DNA of 64,000 nucleotides from Dioscorea cayenensis subsp. rotundata (lineage: Eukaryota > Streptophyta > Magnoliopsida > Dioscoreales > Dioscoreaceae), in the NCBI RefSeq assembly GCF_009730915.1, contig NC_052474.1, forward strand, positions 22,232,861-22,296,860. Reading direction: 5' to 3'. The notes under the pieces are model-generated. The model saw only the letters and a list, made by a program, of their open reading frames with translations, had not been told where the DNA came from and ran no database searches. The translations under genes were made by a program, and so were the position numbers. Below, in pieces: positions 41,693 to 53,676 of the stretch; positions within the stretch are counted from its first letter, which is position 1; each line of letters begins with the position of its first letter.

Positions 41693-42147
41693 GATGTGTG
41701 TGTATAGTAAAGTATATAATTCTCATCACAAGTTATATATGATACGCAGTATTACGTTGATGACTGCATAATCATATAGAGTACCATTAGACTTTGAGCT
41801 TCAGAACTTGGTCCCTTTCTAGGTTACTTTGGGGGCTTCATTCCTTCTTGGCTAAACATTACCTCCTGCAATATAGTCGGATCTGTTTTTGTCTAGAATA
41901 TATATATATTTAAAAAAAAATCTTCATATATTGCCTATATACAACACTAATGAAGTTATATACGCCATAATAGTATCAGATCAAATCGATTCCGGATTTA
42001 TAAGTTCTATATATTTATAGAACTTTTACATGTGATGATATTTGATAATTTCAGTATGTATTCAGTTCAATGAGCCAAATTTACCTCAACAGGAATTCAT
42101 TTTACTTCTATTCCTTGGAAACACCAGCCTCTCATGAAGAGATTCCT
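40516..42147. other. AT-rich intergenic region up to the assembly gap
   Basis: No gene is supported. The stretch contains a (TA)n tract at about 41661-41688 and several poly-A/T runs, and ends at the run of N. Confidence 0.6.
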
Positions 42148-43147
42148 NNNNNNNNNNNNNNNNNNNNNNNNNNNNNNNNNNNNNNNNNNNNNNNNNNNNN
42201 NNNNNNNNNNNNNNNNNNNNNNNNNNNNNNNNNNNNNNNNNNNNNNNNNNNNNNNNNNNNNNNNNNNNNNNNNNNNNNNNNNNNNNNNNNNNNNNNNNNN
42301 NNNNNNNNNNNNNNNNNNNNNNNNNNNNNNNNNNNNNNNNNNNNNNNNNNNNNNNNNNNNNNNNNNNNNNNNNNNNNNNNNNNNNNNNNNNNNNNNNNNN
42401 NNNNNNNNNNNNNNNNNNNNNNNNNNNNNNNNNNNNNNNNNNNNNNNNNNNNNNNNNNNNNNNNNNNNNNNNNNNNNNNNNNNNNNNNNNNNNNNNNNNN
42501 NNNNNNNNNNNNNNNNNNNNNNNNNNNNNNNNNNNNNNNNNNNNNNNNNNNNNNNNNNNNNNNNNNNNNNNNNNNNNNNNNNNNNNNNNNNNNNNNNNNN
42601 NNNNNNNNNNNNNNNNNNNNNNNNNNNNNNNNNNNNNNNNNNNNNNNNNNNNNNNNNNNNNNNNNNNNNNNNNNNNNNNNNNNNNNNNNNNNNNNNNNNN
42701 NNNNNNNNNNNNNNNNNNNNNNNNNNNNNNNNNNNNNNNNNNNNNNNNNNNNNNNNNNNNNNNNNNNNNNNNNNNNNNNNNNNNNNNNNNNNNNNNNNNN
42801 NNNNNNNNNNNNNNNNNNNNNNNNNNNNNNNNNNNNNNNNNNNNNNNNNNNNNNNNNNNNNNNNNNNNNNNNNNNNNNNNNNNNNNNNNNNNNNNNNNNN
42901 NNNNNNNNNNNNNNNNNNNNNNNNNNNNNNNNNNNNNNNNNNNNNNNNNNNNNNNNNNNNNNNNNNNNNNNNNNNNNNNNNNNNNNNNNNNNNNNNNNNN
43001 NNNNNNNNNNNNNNNNNNNNNNNNNNNNNNNNNNNNNNNNNNNNNNNNNNNNNNNNNNNNNNNNNNNNNNNNNNNNNNNNNNNNNNNNNNNNNNNNNNNN
43101 NNNNNNNNNNNNNNNNNNNNNNNNNNNNNNNNNNNNNNNNNNNNNNN
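42148..43147. other. Assembly gap (exactly 1000 N)
   Basis: The run is 1000 undetermined bases, a round number that suggests an arbitrary scaffold gap rather than a measured distance. Long open frames crossing it are artefacts of the N run. Confidence 1.
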
Positions 43148-43723
43148 ATGGAAGTTACGTATTAAGGTTAAGAAATCAACACGCACAGACAATGACTATG
43201 ATTCTATATAAGAGCAAAAATAGAGTGGCCAATCATAACAACAAGACAATGAAGTTCCATTCATGATAGAACACGAACCACATTTTAAGTCACAAGCCAC
43301 ATTTTAAGTTAATTATCCTAATTTTTAGTACAATTCAATCTACTCATTTATTGCTACAAAAGATGTAGACAAGGAGAGAGTTTGATATAGATAAGAGAGA
43401 CGAGGGTAGAAGAAGAGAATGGAAGAAGATGAGGTTCAAGGTACTTATATATATATATATATATATATATGTTTACCTGTGTGTGTGTGTGTGTGTTTTA
43501 AATATATGTATCTTTTTGTTTCTTGCACTTGATGATCTTTGTTTTCAGAGCGCCTTTGAAGGATATATTTACTGCATGACTTATGAATCATCTCATCAAT
43601 GTCTTCTTTGATTATCAGCGGGGAAAAAAGACAAGAACAATATTAATATATTTCTTAAATTATGATAATTAAATTTTTTTTTCTCTTGATTAATTTTTGT
43701 TTTTAGAGTGTTTTAAAGGTAAG

Positions 43724-43960
43724 TTTTGTCAACCATTGGATAGCCTAATGGTTTGACACCAAAGTGTAAAAGGGGAGGTCATGGGTTCATATCCCTCCTC
43801 CGCCAAGATCTTGTTTCCATACTTGCTCACATACTGCTCACCCGGATTCTTATATTATTCTCGATCTGTCATGTACATCAGTATATCCGGCTCAAGATCT
43901 GCTATCGATCTTGTTTATATTCATATAAAAAAGACACTTGTCGTCTATTATTCAAAAAAA
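43724..43960 (+). mobile_element. tRNA-derived SINE with target-site duplication
   Basis: A 237-bp insertion in intron 1 of MYB copy A. It has an internal pol III promoter: box A TAGCCTAATGG (43741-43751) and box B GGTTCATATCC (43784-43794). The 3' end is a poly-A run, and the element is flanked by the 9-bp repeat AAAGGTAAG (43715-43723 and 43961-43969). The paralogous intron in copy B (about 48472-48500) has the uninterrupted empty site, which dates the insertion after the MYB duplication. Confidence 0.88.
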
Positions 43961-44453
43961 AAAGGTAAGCTTTACTTGCATAAAATGATATAATAATTTA
44001 TTAATGCCTTACTGATTCTTTTTAAGCAAGAACAATGGCAATATATTTAATTAAAAAAATTGGATAAATTCCTGAATTTAAATTAAGAAACAAACATTAC
44101 AAAAGGAAATACAATTGAAACATAAACAAAGGGGCTAACCGTCCAATAAAAGGTGTATGGGGTATAAACTGCAGCAATTAAAACTGTACTTCATGGATTC
44201 ATATCTTGGGCAATGATTTTTTTTATAAAAACAAACAAAAACATAAACATACTAATTAATTAAATGTATTTATCGTCTTCACAATCAGCATGTCTCCAGA
44301 GGAAGAGGATATGATTCACCGGCTTTATTGTCTTTTAGGAAATAGGTACATAATTACTCTCTCATTTGATTACAATCAAAATAATAGTCTTTATTGTTTT
44401 CTTTAAAACTTCACTAAGAAAAGCTCTAAAAAAAATAATACTAATGAGCATTC

Positions 44454-44499
<46 letters not shown>
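44454..44499. repeat. (ATT)n microsatellite in MYB copy A intron 2
   Basis: About 15 ATT units lie just before the exon 3 acceptor. The equivalent place in copy B (48938-48957) has only about six units, so the tract has expanded or contracted since duplication. Confidence 0.95.
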
Positions 44500-45135
44500 T
44501 TGGTGTATATCAGGTGGAAGTTAATAGCAGGAAGACTTCCAAACCGAACTGCAGAAGAAGTGAAAAAGTATTGGAAGATGAATGAGATTGATAACATTAA
44601 GAAGAATAAAAATATTTACAAACCAATGTGCATCAAACATACCCCATCTTTCAAGTTCTAAATGGACAATTAAAAACAAAAGCTATTATTATGTTTTTTC
44701 CTATAAATTACTTATTTTCATCTCTAATTAGTAATCTTTATGTATAATTTATAATTGATTTTGGCATTCGATTTTCGCATACTATAAGCATCATTGTTGA
44801 ATGTATGGTTGAGTTTTTTTTTTAAAAAAAAAAAATTCATGTTGGGTTTTAGTACGAGTCAATCAAGAAAACATTATTTAGATGATTTTTTTTTTAAAAT
44901 ATGGATAAACGTACAAATCCTCACATTTGAAAAGCTTTTAGTTATTCTGATTAAACAATCAATAACAACAATAAATGATTAATCTATACATTTTTTTAGG
45001 TATATTTTTTTTTCCTACAAACCTCACTTGAAAAGCTTTCATTTTCTTTTATGAAGACATTTTTTTATTGTCTAAAACAATGTTAATAGCATTTTAATCA
45101 ATTCTTTCTTAACTTGTCAATAACAAGTGCCATTT

Positions 45136-45630
45136 CCAAATTTATTTAAGGTAAAATTTTATTTTTTTAATCAATCTTTTATAGAAATTCTTGACATTCA
45201 TATCAATATAATTTATAGTATGTTATTTCAGAACCACTTAACATTTAACCAATACATGTAGCTAGCTTGCCATTTGCTCCCTCCATCCCATTATAAATGT
45301 CCACTACCAGAAGCTTTCAATATTCTGAATAAGTTATGCACGTACGTACCTAATTTAAATGTTAATTTCTAAATTTAATTTTACCAAATTTATTTCAGGT
45401 AAATTTATTTTTTTAAACAATCTTTTATAGTAATTCTTGACATTCATCTCAATATAATTTGTAGTATGTTGTTTCATAACCACGTAACATTTAACCAATA
45501 CATGTAGCTAGCTTGCCATTTGCTTCCTCCATCTCATTATAAATGTCCACTACTATAAGCTTTCAATATTTTGAATAAGCTATGCACTTACATACCTAAT
45601 TTAAATATTAATTTTTAAATTTAATTTTAT
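45136..45630. repeat. 248-bp tandem duplication
   Basis: Two head-to-tail copies, 45136-45383 and 45384-45630, with scattered substitutions. Both contain the words CTTGACATTCAT, ACATTTAACCAATACATGTA and a CTCCCTCC-type MITE end. The divergence shows the duplication is not recent. Confidence 0.9.
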
Positions 45631-45799
45631 CAATTTATTTAAAATGCATTATTCTTCGTCATTATCACTTTGAATGCACAATCTTAGAATGGGAAAGATA
45701 AGCTAAATGCTTATGAAATTTTTAATTACAATGACTAATCTTACACTTCATGAAATATAGTTAAAGTATGTAATTATAATAGGATTGAGGGAGTATTTT
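45276..45799. mobile_element. Stowaway-like MITE, left end duplicated
   Basis: Left terminal sequence CTCCCTCCATCCCATTATAA (45277 onward) is inverted, with a few mismatches, at the right end (about 45780-45799, AGGATTGAGGGAGTA). This is the terminal sequence typical of Stowaway (Tc1/mariner) MITEs; a TA target follows the right end. The left end is present a second time near 45523 because of the 248-bp tandem duplication. The original element was therefore probably the ~275-bp part 45523-45799. Confidence 0.7.
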
Positions 45800-47860
45800 A
45801 TAAAACATGCATTTTAACCCAAAAGATTTATTGTAATCACATGTAATATAATAAAAAATATTTATAAGAAATTGAGAAGCATAGGGTGTAGAGCTTTTTA
45901 ACTCAACACGATATGTTCTCAATTTCATGTGAATTTTGGGATTAAATTTTTGGGATCCTCTCAGAAATAAATATTCTGAGCTTTTAAAGATTCAAGTATC
46001 AATAGTGACCAAAAACTAACAATCGATTTTAAACTTAGAATATTAAATTTATTATTTGTTAAATTTAAATTTAGAAATTTTATTATTATATTTTATTTTA
46101 TTTAATAAATGGCTTTCCGTCATGCACTTAAACCCATAATAATGGAGACCTTGCAAGTGGTGCCTCCTCGAAAAAGAAATCATATCATAAAATAAATGCA
46201 GACAAAGAGATCATGATTGATTGAAGAAACAATTGTCCTATAAATAGGCCATAATCCTATATATGTATAAAAGTGCCAACAATCAAATTGCAACTGTTCC
46301 AAGGACCCATGTTCACGTAAATCCAAACAATGAGACATTGTTCACATGAAGAGTGCCCACATACCACTGCTCCCAAATTTAGATTTTCCACATCAAGTAA
46401 TAACAAGTTATATAAATTATTATTATTATTATATAGATACGCATACACATAATTTCATAAACAGTCTTTCTATTTTTTATACTTACTATTTTAATTTTTT
46501 TTATTTTAAATTGTAACTAATTGGTACATTTACAATTTTAATTTAGTCAGTCCCCTAAATCCTTAACCCTAATTCTAAACCATCAAAAAAAGAGATGGCA
46601 TGGCTCATTTAAATATAATATAGAGACTTAAAAGTTACAATTTAAAATAAAGAGTTAAGAAAATAAATTTAAAAATTAAAAAAATTATTTAGAGAATTAT
46701 ACATATTGATAAACATCAAATAACTTCCCGTAGAGAGACATTCAACATGTCTTATTAGGCAAGAAAATGAAGTTTCACCTCATCTATTGAAAAAGAATAA
46801 ATTATTATGTATTTATAAATTTTGAGATGAAAGCACTAGCCCATTTGTACTCTACGAAGATGGGACCAATGTGATGTGATTAAAAAATAAAATATTTTTA
46901 TAATTTTATAATTTTTCAAAAAAAATAATGAAATGACCAAACGTCAAGTGTAACTTGTTATAAATTCTCACAATTTTTTTTTTTATTTTAATTGGTGATA
47001 AGCGTCTCCATTTTTAAAAATTAAAATTCTCACGATTTCAAGTGTGTAACATTTATAAATGTAACTTACATTTAATACATTTCTTACCATTTTTTTTAAT
47101 AATAAAGTATTGGTTGTCTTTGGTTTTTAAATATAAATCATACCTCCATTGATACACCTTCAAAGGAATTCTCATCTACCTCTTCATGGCAACTATGGGA
47201 TGTAGGAGGTCCAAAGTGTGAGAGAATATATTTCGGACATTCTCAATGATTTTCCAAAGTGAATGAGAGAGAAAGAAGGTAAATAAAATGAAGAGGGCTT
47301 GCATTTTTCCCTCGTAACTAAGAGAGTAATTATTTTTCATTGACAAGAATAATGTTGATTAATTAAGTATTTTGGTAAAAATAATTAATGCACTAGATAT
47401 TTCAGAGAGTGTCTTACAAAAAGATCAAACCCACTCTTCAAAAGCTTTCTTCATATAGGACCGGAGACTGTACTATAACTTTCAAAGTAGAGAAGTGCAG
47501 CAAATTTGCTTAAAGGCCTTTGGTATCACAGCAAAATAAGCTATGTGAAAAATTTCATTGCTTAGATTCAAATTATACGCTGACATATATAGTAGTGGTA
47601 ATGGATCCCTTGGTTGTAAATGCGGGTTTGTAGTCAAAATCTCTTGTCAGCCGGGTGAAAGCGCATGGGCCGAGCGTTCACTTCCAAGTTTTGCATATGC
47701 CTTGATTATATATGTGTTTATCGTATTCGTATATATAAAAAGTGCATCATACTTTAATGGTATAGAAATATGTTTCTCATTGAGGTAAATAATTTAGAGG
47801 AAATTCCAATACATACACCGTTGAACAGTTATTTGAACTGATTAACAAAGACTTTGAACT
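45800..47860. other. Intergenic region between the MYB copies
   Basis: AT-rich DNA with no supported gene. A moderately GC-rich patch at 47600-47700 contains a box-B-like GTAGTCAAAATCTC and may be a worn SINE fragment, but no ends could be defined. Confidence 0.55.
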
Positions 47861-48076
47861 AATAACCTGTACCACATGCAATGACTATATATAATTCTAT
47901 AAAGCAGCAAACATAGAGTACGATGGAAGACGAGCCACATTTAATTTTAAGTGAATTATATATCTTAGTTTTTAATTAGTACAATGCCAGCTACTCATTT
48001 ATTGCATAAAAGCTATAGACAAGGAGAGGGTTTGATATAGATAAGAGAGAGAAAGAGAGAACTAGGGTAAAAGAGA

Positions 48077-49124
48077 ATGGAAGAAGATGAGGTTCAAGGT
48101 AGTTCTTTTCTGTTTATCTGTTTACTTTTATCCCTTCCTTTCCTTCTTTGCTCTTGACGATTTTTGTTTTTCAGAGTGCATGCTCTTGAAGGAAATATTG
48201 ACTGCATGACTTGATTTATTTAACATCTCATCAATGTCAGCTCTTTAATTATCAGCGGAAAAAACAAAAGACAAGAACAATATTAATATATTTCTTACAT
48301 TATGATCGGTAATTTTTATTTTCTCTCTCTTGATTTTTTTTAAGAGTGTATTTGACGGTAAACTGTACTTGCAAGAAGTGATATAATAGTTTATTAATGT
48401 CGTTTTTGGTCTCAGAAAGTGGGATCTTTTTTAATAATTTTCTTTTTTTATGCTCTCCATTTTTATTTTCGGAGTGTTTTTGAAGATAAGCTTTACTTGC
48501 ATGAAATGATATAATAATTTATTAATGCATTTTTTATTCTCGGAAAGAATAATCTTAATATATTGTATTATGATACTATATATATCTTTCTTTTGATATT
48601 TGTTCTTGAGTTTTTTTTTGAAGAAAAACTTCACTGCATGGATTTATATCTTGAGCAATTTTTTTTTTTTTTTTGATAAACACAAACAAAACACACAAAT
48701 ATACTAAAAAATTAAATATATTTATTGTCTTCATCATCAGAAATAAAAGACATGTCTCTAGAGGAAAAAGACTTGATTCACCGGCTTTATCGTCTTTTAG
48801 GAGACAGGTATATAACTCTCATTTTATTTCAATCAAAATAATAGTACATATTGTCTTCTTTAAAACTTTAGGGAAAAAAATTTATACAATGTTGTGAAAA
48901 AATAATACTAATGAACATTTTGCAGATATTGGTTTACTTATTATTATTATTATTATTTATATATCAGGTGGGAGATGATAGCAGGAAGGCTTCCTAACAG
49001 AACTGCAGAAGAAGTGGAGAAGTATTGGAAGATGAAAGAGATTGAGAACTTTGAGAAGAATAAAATTTACAAACCAATTTGCATCAGACTTGGCCCATCT
49101 TTCAAGTTCTCCATGAACAATTAA
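48077..49124 (+). CDS. Small single-repeat R3-MYB protein (CPC/TRY/ETC-like), copy B
   Basis: Three exons, 48077-48098, 48741-48807 and 48968-49124, with GT-AG introns and closing phases give 81 residues. The protein is essentially one R3 MYB repeat (about residues 14-56: SLEEKDLIHRLYRLLGDRW, then [16 protein letters not shown]), with a short basic/hydrophobic tail and no activation domain. Proteins of this type act in the nucleus by competing with R2R3-MYBs for bHLH partners, repressing trichome or root-hair patterning or pigment programmes. The bHLH-contact signature is present at D18-R37, except that Met33 replaces the second conserved Leu. The intron after the GDR/W junction is at the position typical for the family. 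Exon 1 is only 22 bases. Upstream sequence is shared with copy A, so both copies began with the same promoter. Confidence 0.85.
48160..48620 (+). repeat. Degenerate internal repeats in intron 1 of MYB copy B
   Basis: Three to four imperfect units, each starting with a T-rich tract followed by AGAGTG/GGAGTG, then a TTGAAGG/TTGACGG/TTGAAGA-like word and ACTGCATGA or ACTTGCA(T/A)GAA, occur near 48160, 48330, 48450 and 48603. Two continue with nearly identical ATGATATAATAATTTATTAATG text. Copy A has matching units near 43535 and 43695. Each unit begins with an acceptor-like pyrimidine tract plus AG or a near match. Confidence 0.7.
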
Positions 49125-49359
49125 GAACAAATTAAAAGCTATTGTTATGTTTATTCCTTATGAAGGACTTATTTTCATCGCTTGGTAATCTTTATGTATG
49201 ATATATAAATGTTTTTGACATTCAATTTTCGCATACAATTATTATCGTTGTTGAATGTATATATGATTGAGTTTTAAACATTCATGTTGGTTTTATTAAT
49301 AAGTTAATTAATCAAAAATATTTAGATGATCTTTAAGAAATATGGATACACCATGAGAG

Positions 49360-52300
49360 CAAACCCTCACTTTTGAGTTGGAAGGTAAATGCAATACATA
49401 AATTATTAAGCTCATGGCAGAAGGCATGCTGGGATTTCTCTGTACGTATAAGTGAATTAATCAACGGTTGCACCCCATCAATGTAGCCTGACATCCCTTG
49501 AATGACGTTTAAGTGGCCTCTTCTATATCCATGTTGCTCATGTTAGGACCACTCATTTTGGAATGTCGCAATTTCCTCATATATATATATATATATATAC
49601 AATCGCTGCTTGTGCTTTGGTTGTGTGGCCTCGGACCACTCTCTTCTGGCAAATAATAAATATTAACCCTAAGGTTGTAATTGAGCCGAGCCAACTTTTA
49701 TTATGTTCAAGCTCGGTTTTATACTATTTTAATGGAGCTGAGCAAACTTCAAGCTTCAGTTGTCAAGTTCGGGCTATGCTAGTTTAACAACAGTAATTAA
49801 AAATGATATGTTTAATTTATTGTAGTAACTAACATACTACAATATCAAACTATTTACGAGCTTTAAGAAGCTGAGTTTGGGAGTGTTCAAGCTCAACTTA
49901 TTTATCTAAGACTTCAAAAATTAGGTTCAGGAATCATTCATTTAATTTAATAAACAAATCAAGGCAGCCAAACTCTTAACAAGCCGAGCCTCCAATCTTT
50001 AAAATAACGCATTGGTTCAGTTACTACCCTAAATCTAATTAATCCTCCTGATTTAGCGGAAGTCGTTAAGGTTGAGTAATTACATGCACCGTGTGCAAAC
50101 AGGCCAAAAAGGCTTTGAATTCCTCGATGCTATCCGTTTCAAACAAACATGATACAACTGATGAACAACTCTCTGTTACTCATGGAGGATATATTCTCAA
50201 GTCTAAGGAGGAGCTTAAGAAGGATATTGACCTTTCAGTGGTCTTTGGGCCATGCATGTCTTTGAAGACCAAGAGCTGGCCGGAGCACAAGTTTTGGTTA
50301 ATAATATTGATGCAGATTATGTTGGAACTAAAATTAGTCCCATATCGGATGTGATAACAAAGTGTCATGTACATATATAGGATAAGAAATGATGTAGTCA
50401 TTGCCTTGAGGTTTTTTTGTGAGTAACACATTCTAAGAGGATGTTCATAAATGCACATGAAGACAAGTCCACTTCTTGCAATATTGGATCTATAGACTAC
50501 TATTTGTTTTAACTTATTTTCACTTCTAAAGTTTTTTTTGAACTTATAGAACTTCATCCAACACCTAAATTTTTCGATTCTGAAGTTCTGGAAGTGATAT
50601 CACTTCCCCCACTTCAGTGAAGTGGCACTTCTTTCACTTCCTGACTTCCCCTTACTTACAGTGAAATGAACGCCCCTTTATTGATCCATAGTTATTGGAG
50701 TTTGGTTTTGTTATTGCTGCAATAGGACTGTGGCGCTTTAAATCCATCAGCCCACTTCTTCATTGTTGGAATTAGAACACCTTTTTCAACTGTTGTTTTT
50801 CTGAGTGAGATGCTTTGGCGGGTACCAAGGTCACTTGACACGTTGAGGCTCTTAATTAAATTGTTTGCAATTGAATGATATATACATTTGAAGTTGTCAT
50901 CTTTGGTTTCACTGGATACATGAGGATGAACTCCATGTTTTTATCTAAAGATCTTCATGGAGTTAATTTGTTTGAATGTTTGTATGAGTTTTATGTGAAA
51001 TGTTTACAGGATTTTGTTTTTCTTATGAATACATGCTTAATGTTTTGTCAAGTTTTTTTTTCTTTTTGTTCTGTTTGTTGTTTCTGTATTTCTTGATTTG
51101 TGTGTGTGCGTGAAACGTTTGAACCAATTGATTTGTCAATCCCATATCATGCATTTCATCATATTATAAATAGTTCCTGTTCTATGTACTGGCTGATGAG
51201 TAACATTAATTAAAGCCATTTCTTGATCATCTTAGTTTTTCCTGAGTCATTTCCAAAAGTAACTGGTATCTACCATCTCTTAGTGATCCACAAATAGAGC
51301 ATGAAGAGGATATTTCTGAGTGATAACATTGTCAAGAGTGATAAGGATGAATGTCATCCTCATATCCAAGCATTAGAGATATATATCCTTTTGCGTGATA
51401 GGATTGACATGGGTACAACTCAATCATAATCAAAGAGATAGTTCTAGCTTGATTTGAGGGATTATAGTCCAAGTTTCAATGTTTATCTCATTTAGTTGTT
51501 TCTCTTGTCTTTATATAAATATGATGTACATGCTGATTTAAATGCTGATAAATCACGGATTTATCGAAATAAAATAAGACTAAAGAAAAGTCAACCCTCA
51601 CCTCACGCAGAGTGAAAAGAAAGTTAAAACAACATAACACCATAAAATAAAAAACAGAAAATACAAATAAAGGCAAGACGGGCGAAAAAAATGCTGCTCG
51701 GCATCTTAGGCTCGAAAGTAAAGAATCGGGGATCCCTACTCCTGTATAGCGCCGTGGTCATGATCACCATGCTCATGTTGAATAAAAGATAAATGTAGTT
51801 ACCCAATTTCTTCTGCATATCCCAGCAGCATCTCTTGTCTTTGGATTAAGTAAGCAAGTCAAATGCATTATGTTTCACCTACTTTCCCTTTTTCATTTCG
51901 GCTATTACAACCATTGATCACTGTTTGAGAAGGAAATTAGGAATTAATGCTTATTTTGAATTCTATTTGCTAGTAATTATAATGATGAAACAAATGTAGT
52001 TGCCTCTAAAATAGCATTGGCTTCACCTTGTAAAATTTTATGATGCACTGTTCTGCTCCAAAATTCTTTGGATTGTTTTTACTAGTCATAATTAACATCT
52101 TGTCTCTTTTTTCTCCTTTCAAACTAATATTTGCATTCAGAGAATTGTTTTTCTTCACCCAAGCTCTAACAGCCATATGCAGATGCTACTCCTTTTCTTT
52201 TATTTTTTTTTTCCCCTACATGGTTCTGTATTGTGTGTGTTTCCTTTCAGTGAAACCCAACGTGGAGAAAACAAAGTTCATGTCTAGTTATTTATCTCTG

Positions 52301-52490
52301 TTAGTTCCCCCTCCAAATTTCAGGTTTTCTCATGGTTTTAAGTTATACATCAATAGTATGTGGTGCCCAAATTTTTCTCAACTTAAATGTTTAATAACAT
52401 CATATCAAAAGTTGCTTTCCATGAGTCCTTGCCCTGATGACTTTTCTCTGCAGTGAGGAAGCTACTGTAATTAGTGTAGTAATTGTCGAA
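49360..52490. other. Intergenic region
   Basis: No gene could be supported. Open frames at 50091-50354 (a polar stretch, KSKEELKKDIDLS) and 52040-52456 (hydrophobic) have no recognisable family. The region holds a USE/TATA-like pair at 50336-50378 and ends at the copia element. Confidence 0.55.
50336..50378 (+). promoter_or_regulatory. USE plus TATA-like pair, snRNA-promoter style
   Basis: AGTCCCATATCG (50336-50347) differs by one base from the plant upstream sequence element RTCCCACATCG. It is followed 25 bases later by TATATA (50373-50378). That spacing is the one known from pol III type plant snRNA genes. No recognisable snRNA follows, and a T7 run occurs at about 50411. The same motif also occurs in dispersed plant repeats, so function is uncertain. 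Confidence 0.4.
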
Positions 52491-52496
52491 CAATTA

Positions 52497-53676
52497 GTGT
52501 GTAATATCACCGTTAGTTCCCAGCGATGTGGTTTTGTGGTTTAGCTGAACACTCACAACACTCAAAGAAAAACTCACACAAATCAAAACAAGAAGGAGAC
52601 ACACAAGATTGGTGAACCCGGGCCTCGGCTTCCTCACGCTCACGTCCTGTGGGGCCAAGCCCTGAGAAAAACAATCCACTAAAAGAGGTGAAAATACATG
52701 AGTACAAAAACACTTGTCACCACTCACTCAACAATGAACACTACCCTCTCTAGATTGTCTCCGGTGCTCACACACTCTCCTCCAAGAGTTCCCCCAAGAG
52801 TCACACCTTACAATCTACGAGCAAGGTAGCTTTATATAGGGACGCCTCAACGTCCCCAAATATAAGCACATACCTCTTTAGAATCTCCATGCGCTACTAA
52901 TTTAAAAACCTCGCTAAAATTACAGTCAGAACTCCCCGTCAGAACATAAGTTGTAACATGGCCCCGATCACGACTGACCGAAGTTCTCAGCTACGCTAGT
53001 GGACGCACTCAAGACCCATCAACCTCCCTGGCCATGCTTAGTCCGAGTCGATGCAGCCCTAAACCTCCCGATCCCGATCGCGGCAACTAGCTCTACCTCC
53101 CCGCCTCCTCATCACGCAGCCCCTCGCAAGGGGCGACGTCCCTGTGTGCCTTCCATGAAACTTGCCAAACTTAGTCTTCAATTCACCTAAATTTGGTCTT
53201 CAAAGATTCTCCAAACTTGATCTTCAATTCACCCAAGTTTGGTCCTTAAATCTTGCTCACATTAGATCTTCAACGATTCTCATCAAGGATTCTTCAAATC
53301 ATATCTCCTTCATTCACACCACTGAATGGATCTTTCTTTAATTGAGCTCCACCATATTTAGTCTTCAATCAAATCACCCTAAATACTGGTCTTGATATGA
53401 TCTTGTCTTCAAGTTGTAAGGCATTGCCAAAAATAACTCCACCAAGATCTTTAAGATAGCTTCACCCATGATTTTCAAGATATTTTACTCCATGTTAGAG
53501 ACTTACTAAAAATAGCTCCATCAAGATCTTCAAGATGTTTCACTTTGCACCCAAGTCTCCTTGCCATGTCACCATGCTTGCCACATCATCAATTATGCTT
53601 TGTCACCCTTGGTTGCCACGTCACTTGGTCTAGGTGTCAAATCATGCCAATAACTAGTGCGGGCTCGCACTCAACA
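52497..53676 (-). repeat. Probable 3' LTR of the copia element
   Basis: The inner boundary is firm: the minus-strand text AAGGGGAGAT is followed by TGTTGAGTGCG, a classic polypurine tract plus LTR start. The outer boundary near 52497 is a guess from a TG dinucleotide. Bases 52835-52960 match 58553-58690 in the same orientation (shared words include GACGCCTCAACGTCCC and CTACTAATTTAAAAACC), the only part shared with the other end. Confidence 0.65.

Larger units (their letters stand above)
43419..44661 (+). pseudogene. Small R3-MYB (CPC/TRY-like), copy A, frame broken at exon 2
   Basis: Exons 43419-43440, 44289-44345 and 44514-44661 correspond to the intact paralogue at 48077. Exon 1 encodes MEEDEVQ and ends in phase 1. 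Exon 2 begins CATG where the paralogue has ten additional bases (AAATAAAAGA), so joining exon 1 to exon 2 soon reaches a stop. Translation from the internal ATG at 44290 would still give a 67-residue protein with the MYB repeat ([29 protein letters not shown] on one reading frame). The bHLH-binding signature DLxxRxxxLxxxxxxLxxxR has Met in place of the first Leu. Intron 1 carries a SINE and intron 2 a long (ATT)n tract. It may be a pseudogene or an N-terminally shortened repressor. Confidence 0.65.
43180..44910 (+). repeat. Segmental duplication, copy A (R3-MYB unit)
   Basis: This block matches 47870-49350 along its length. Shared parts include the 5' flank (the GACAAGGAGAG and TTTGATATAGATAAGAGAG words), the three exons, the introns and the 3' flank (GGTAATCTTTATGTAT-type and CATTCATGTTGG-type words). 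The start codons are 4658 bases apart. The left end may continue into the gap. Confidence 0.85.
47870..49350 (+). repeat. Segmental duplication, copy B (R3-MYB unit)
   Basis: Partner of 43180-44910. It lacks the SINE in intron 1 and keeps the ten bases missing from exon 2 of copy A. Confidence 0.85.

Noticed and set aside
42070..43266. Long open frames on both strands
   Set aside because: They exist only because the 1000-N gap contains no stop codons.
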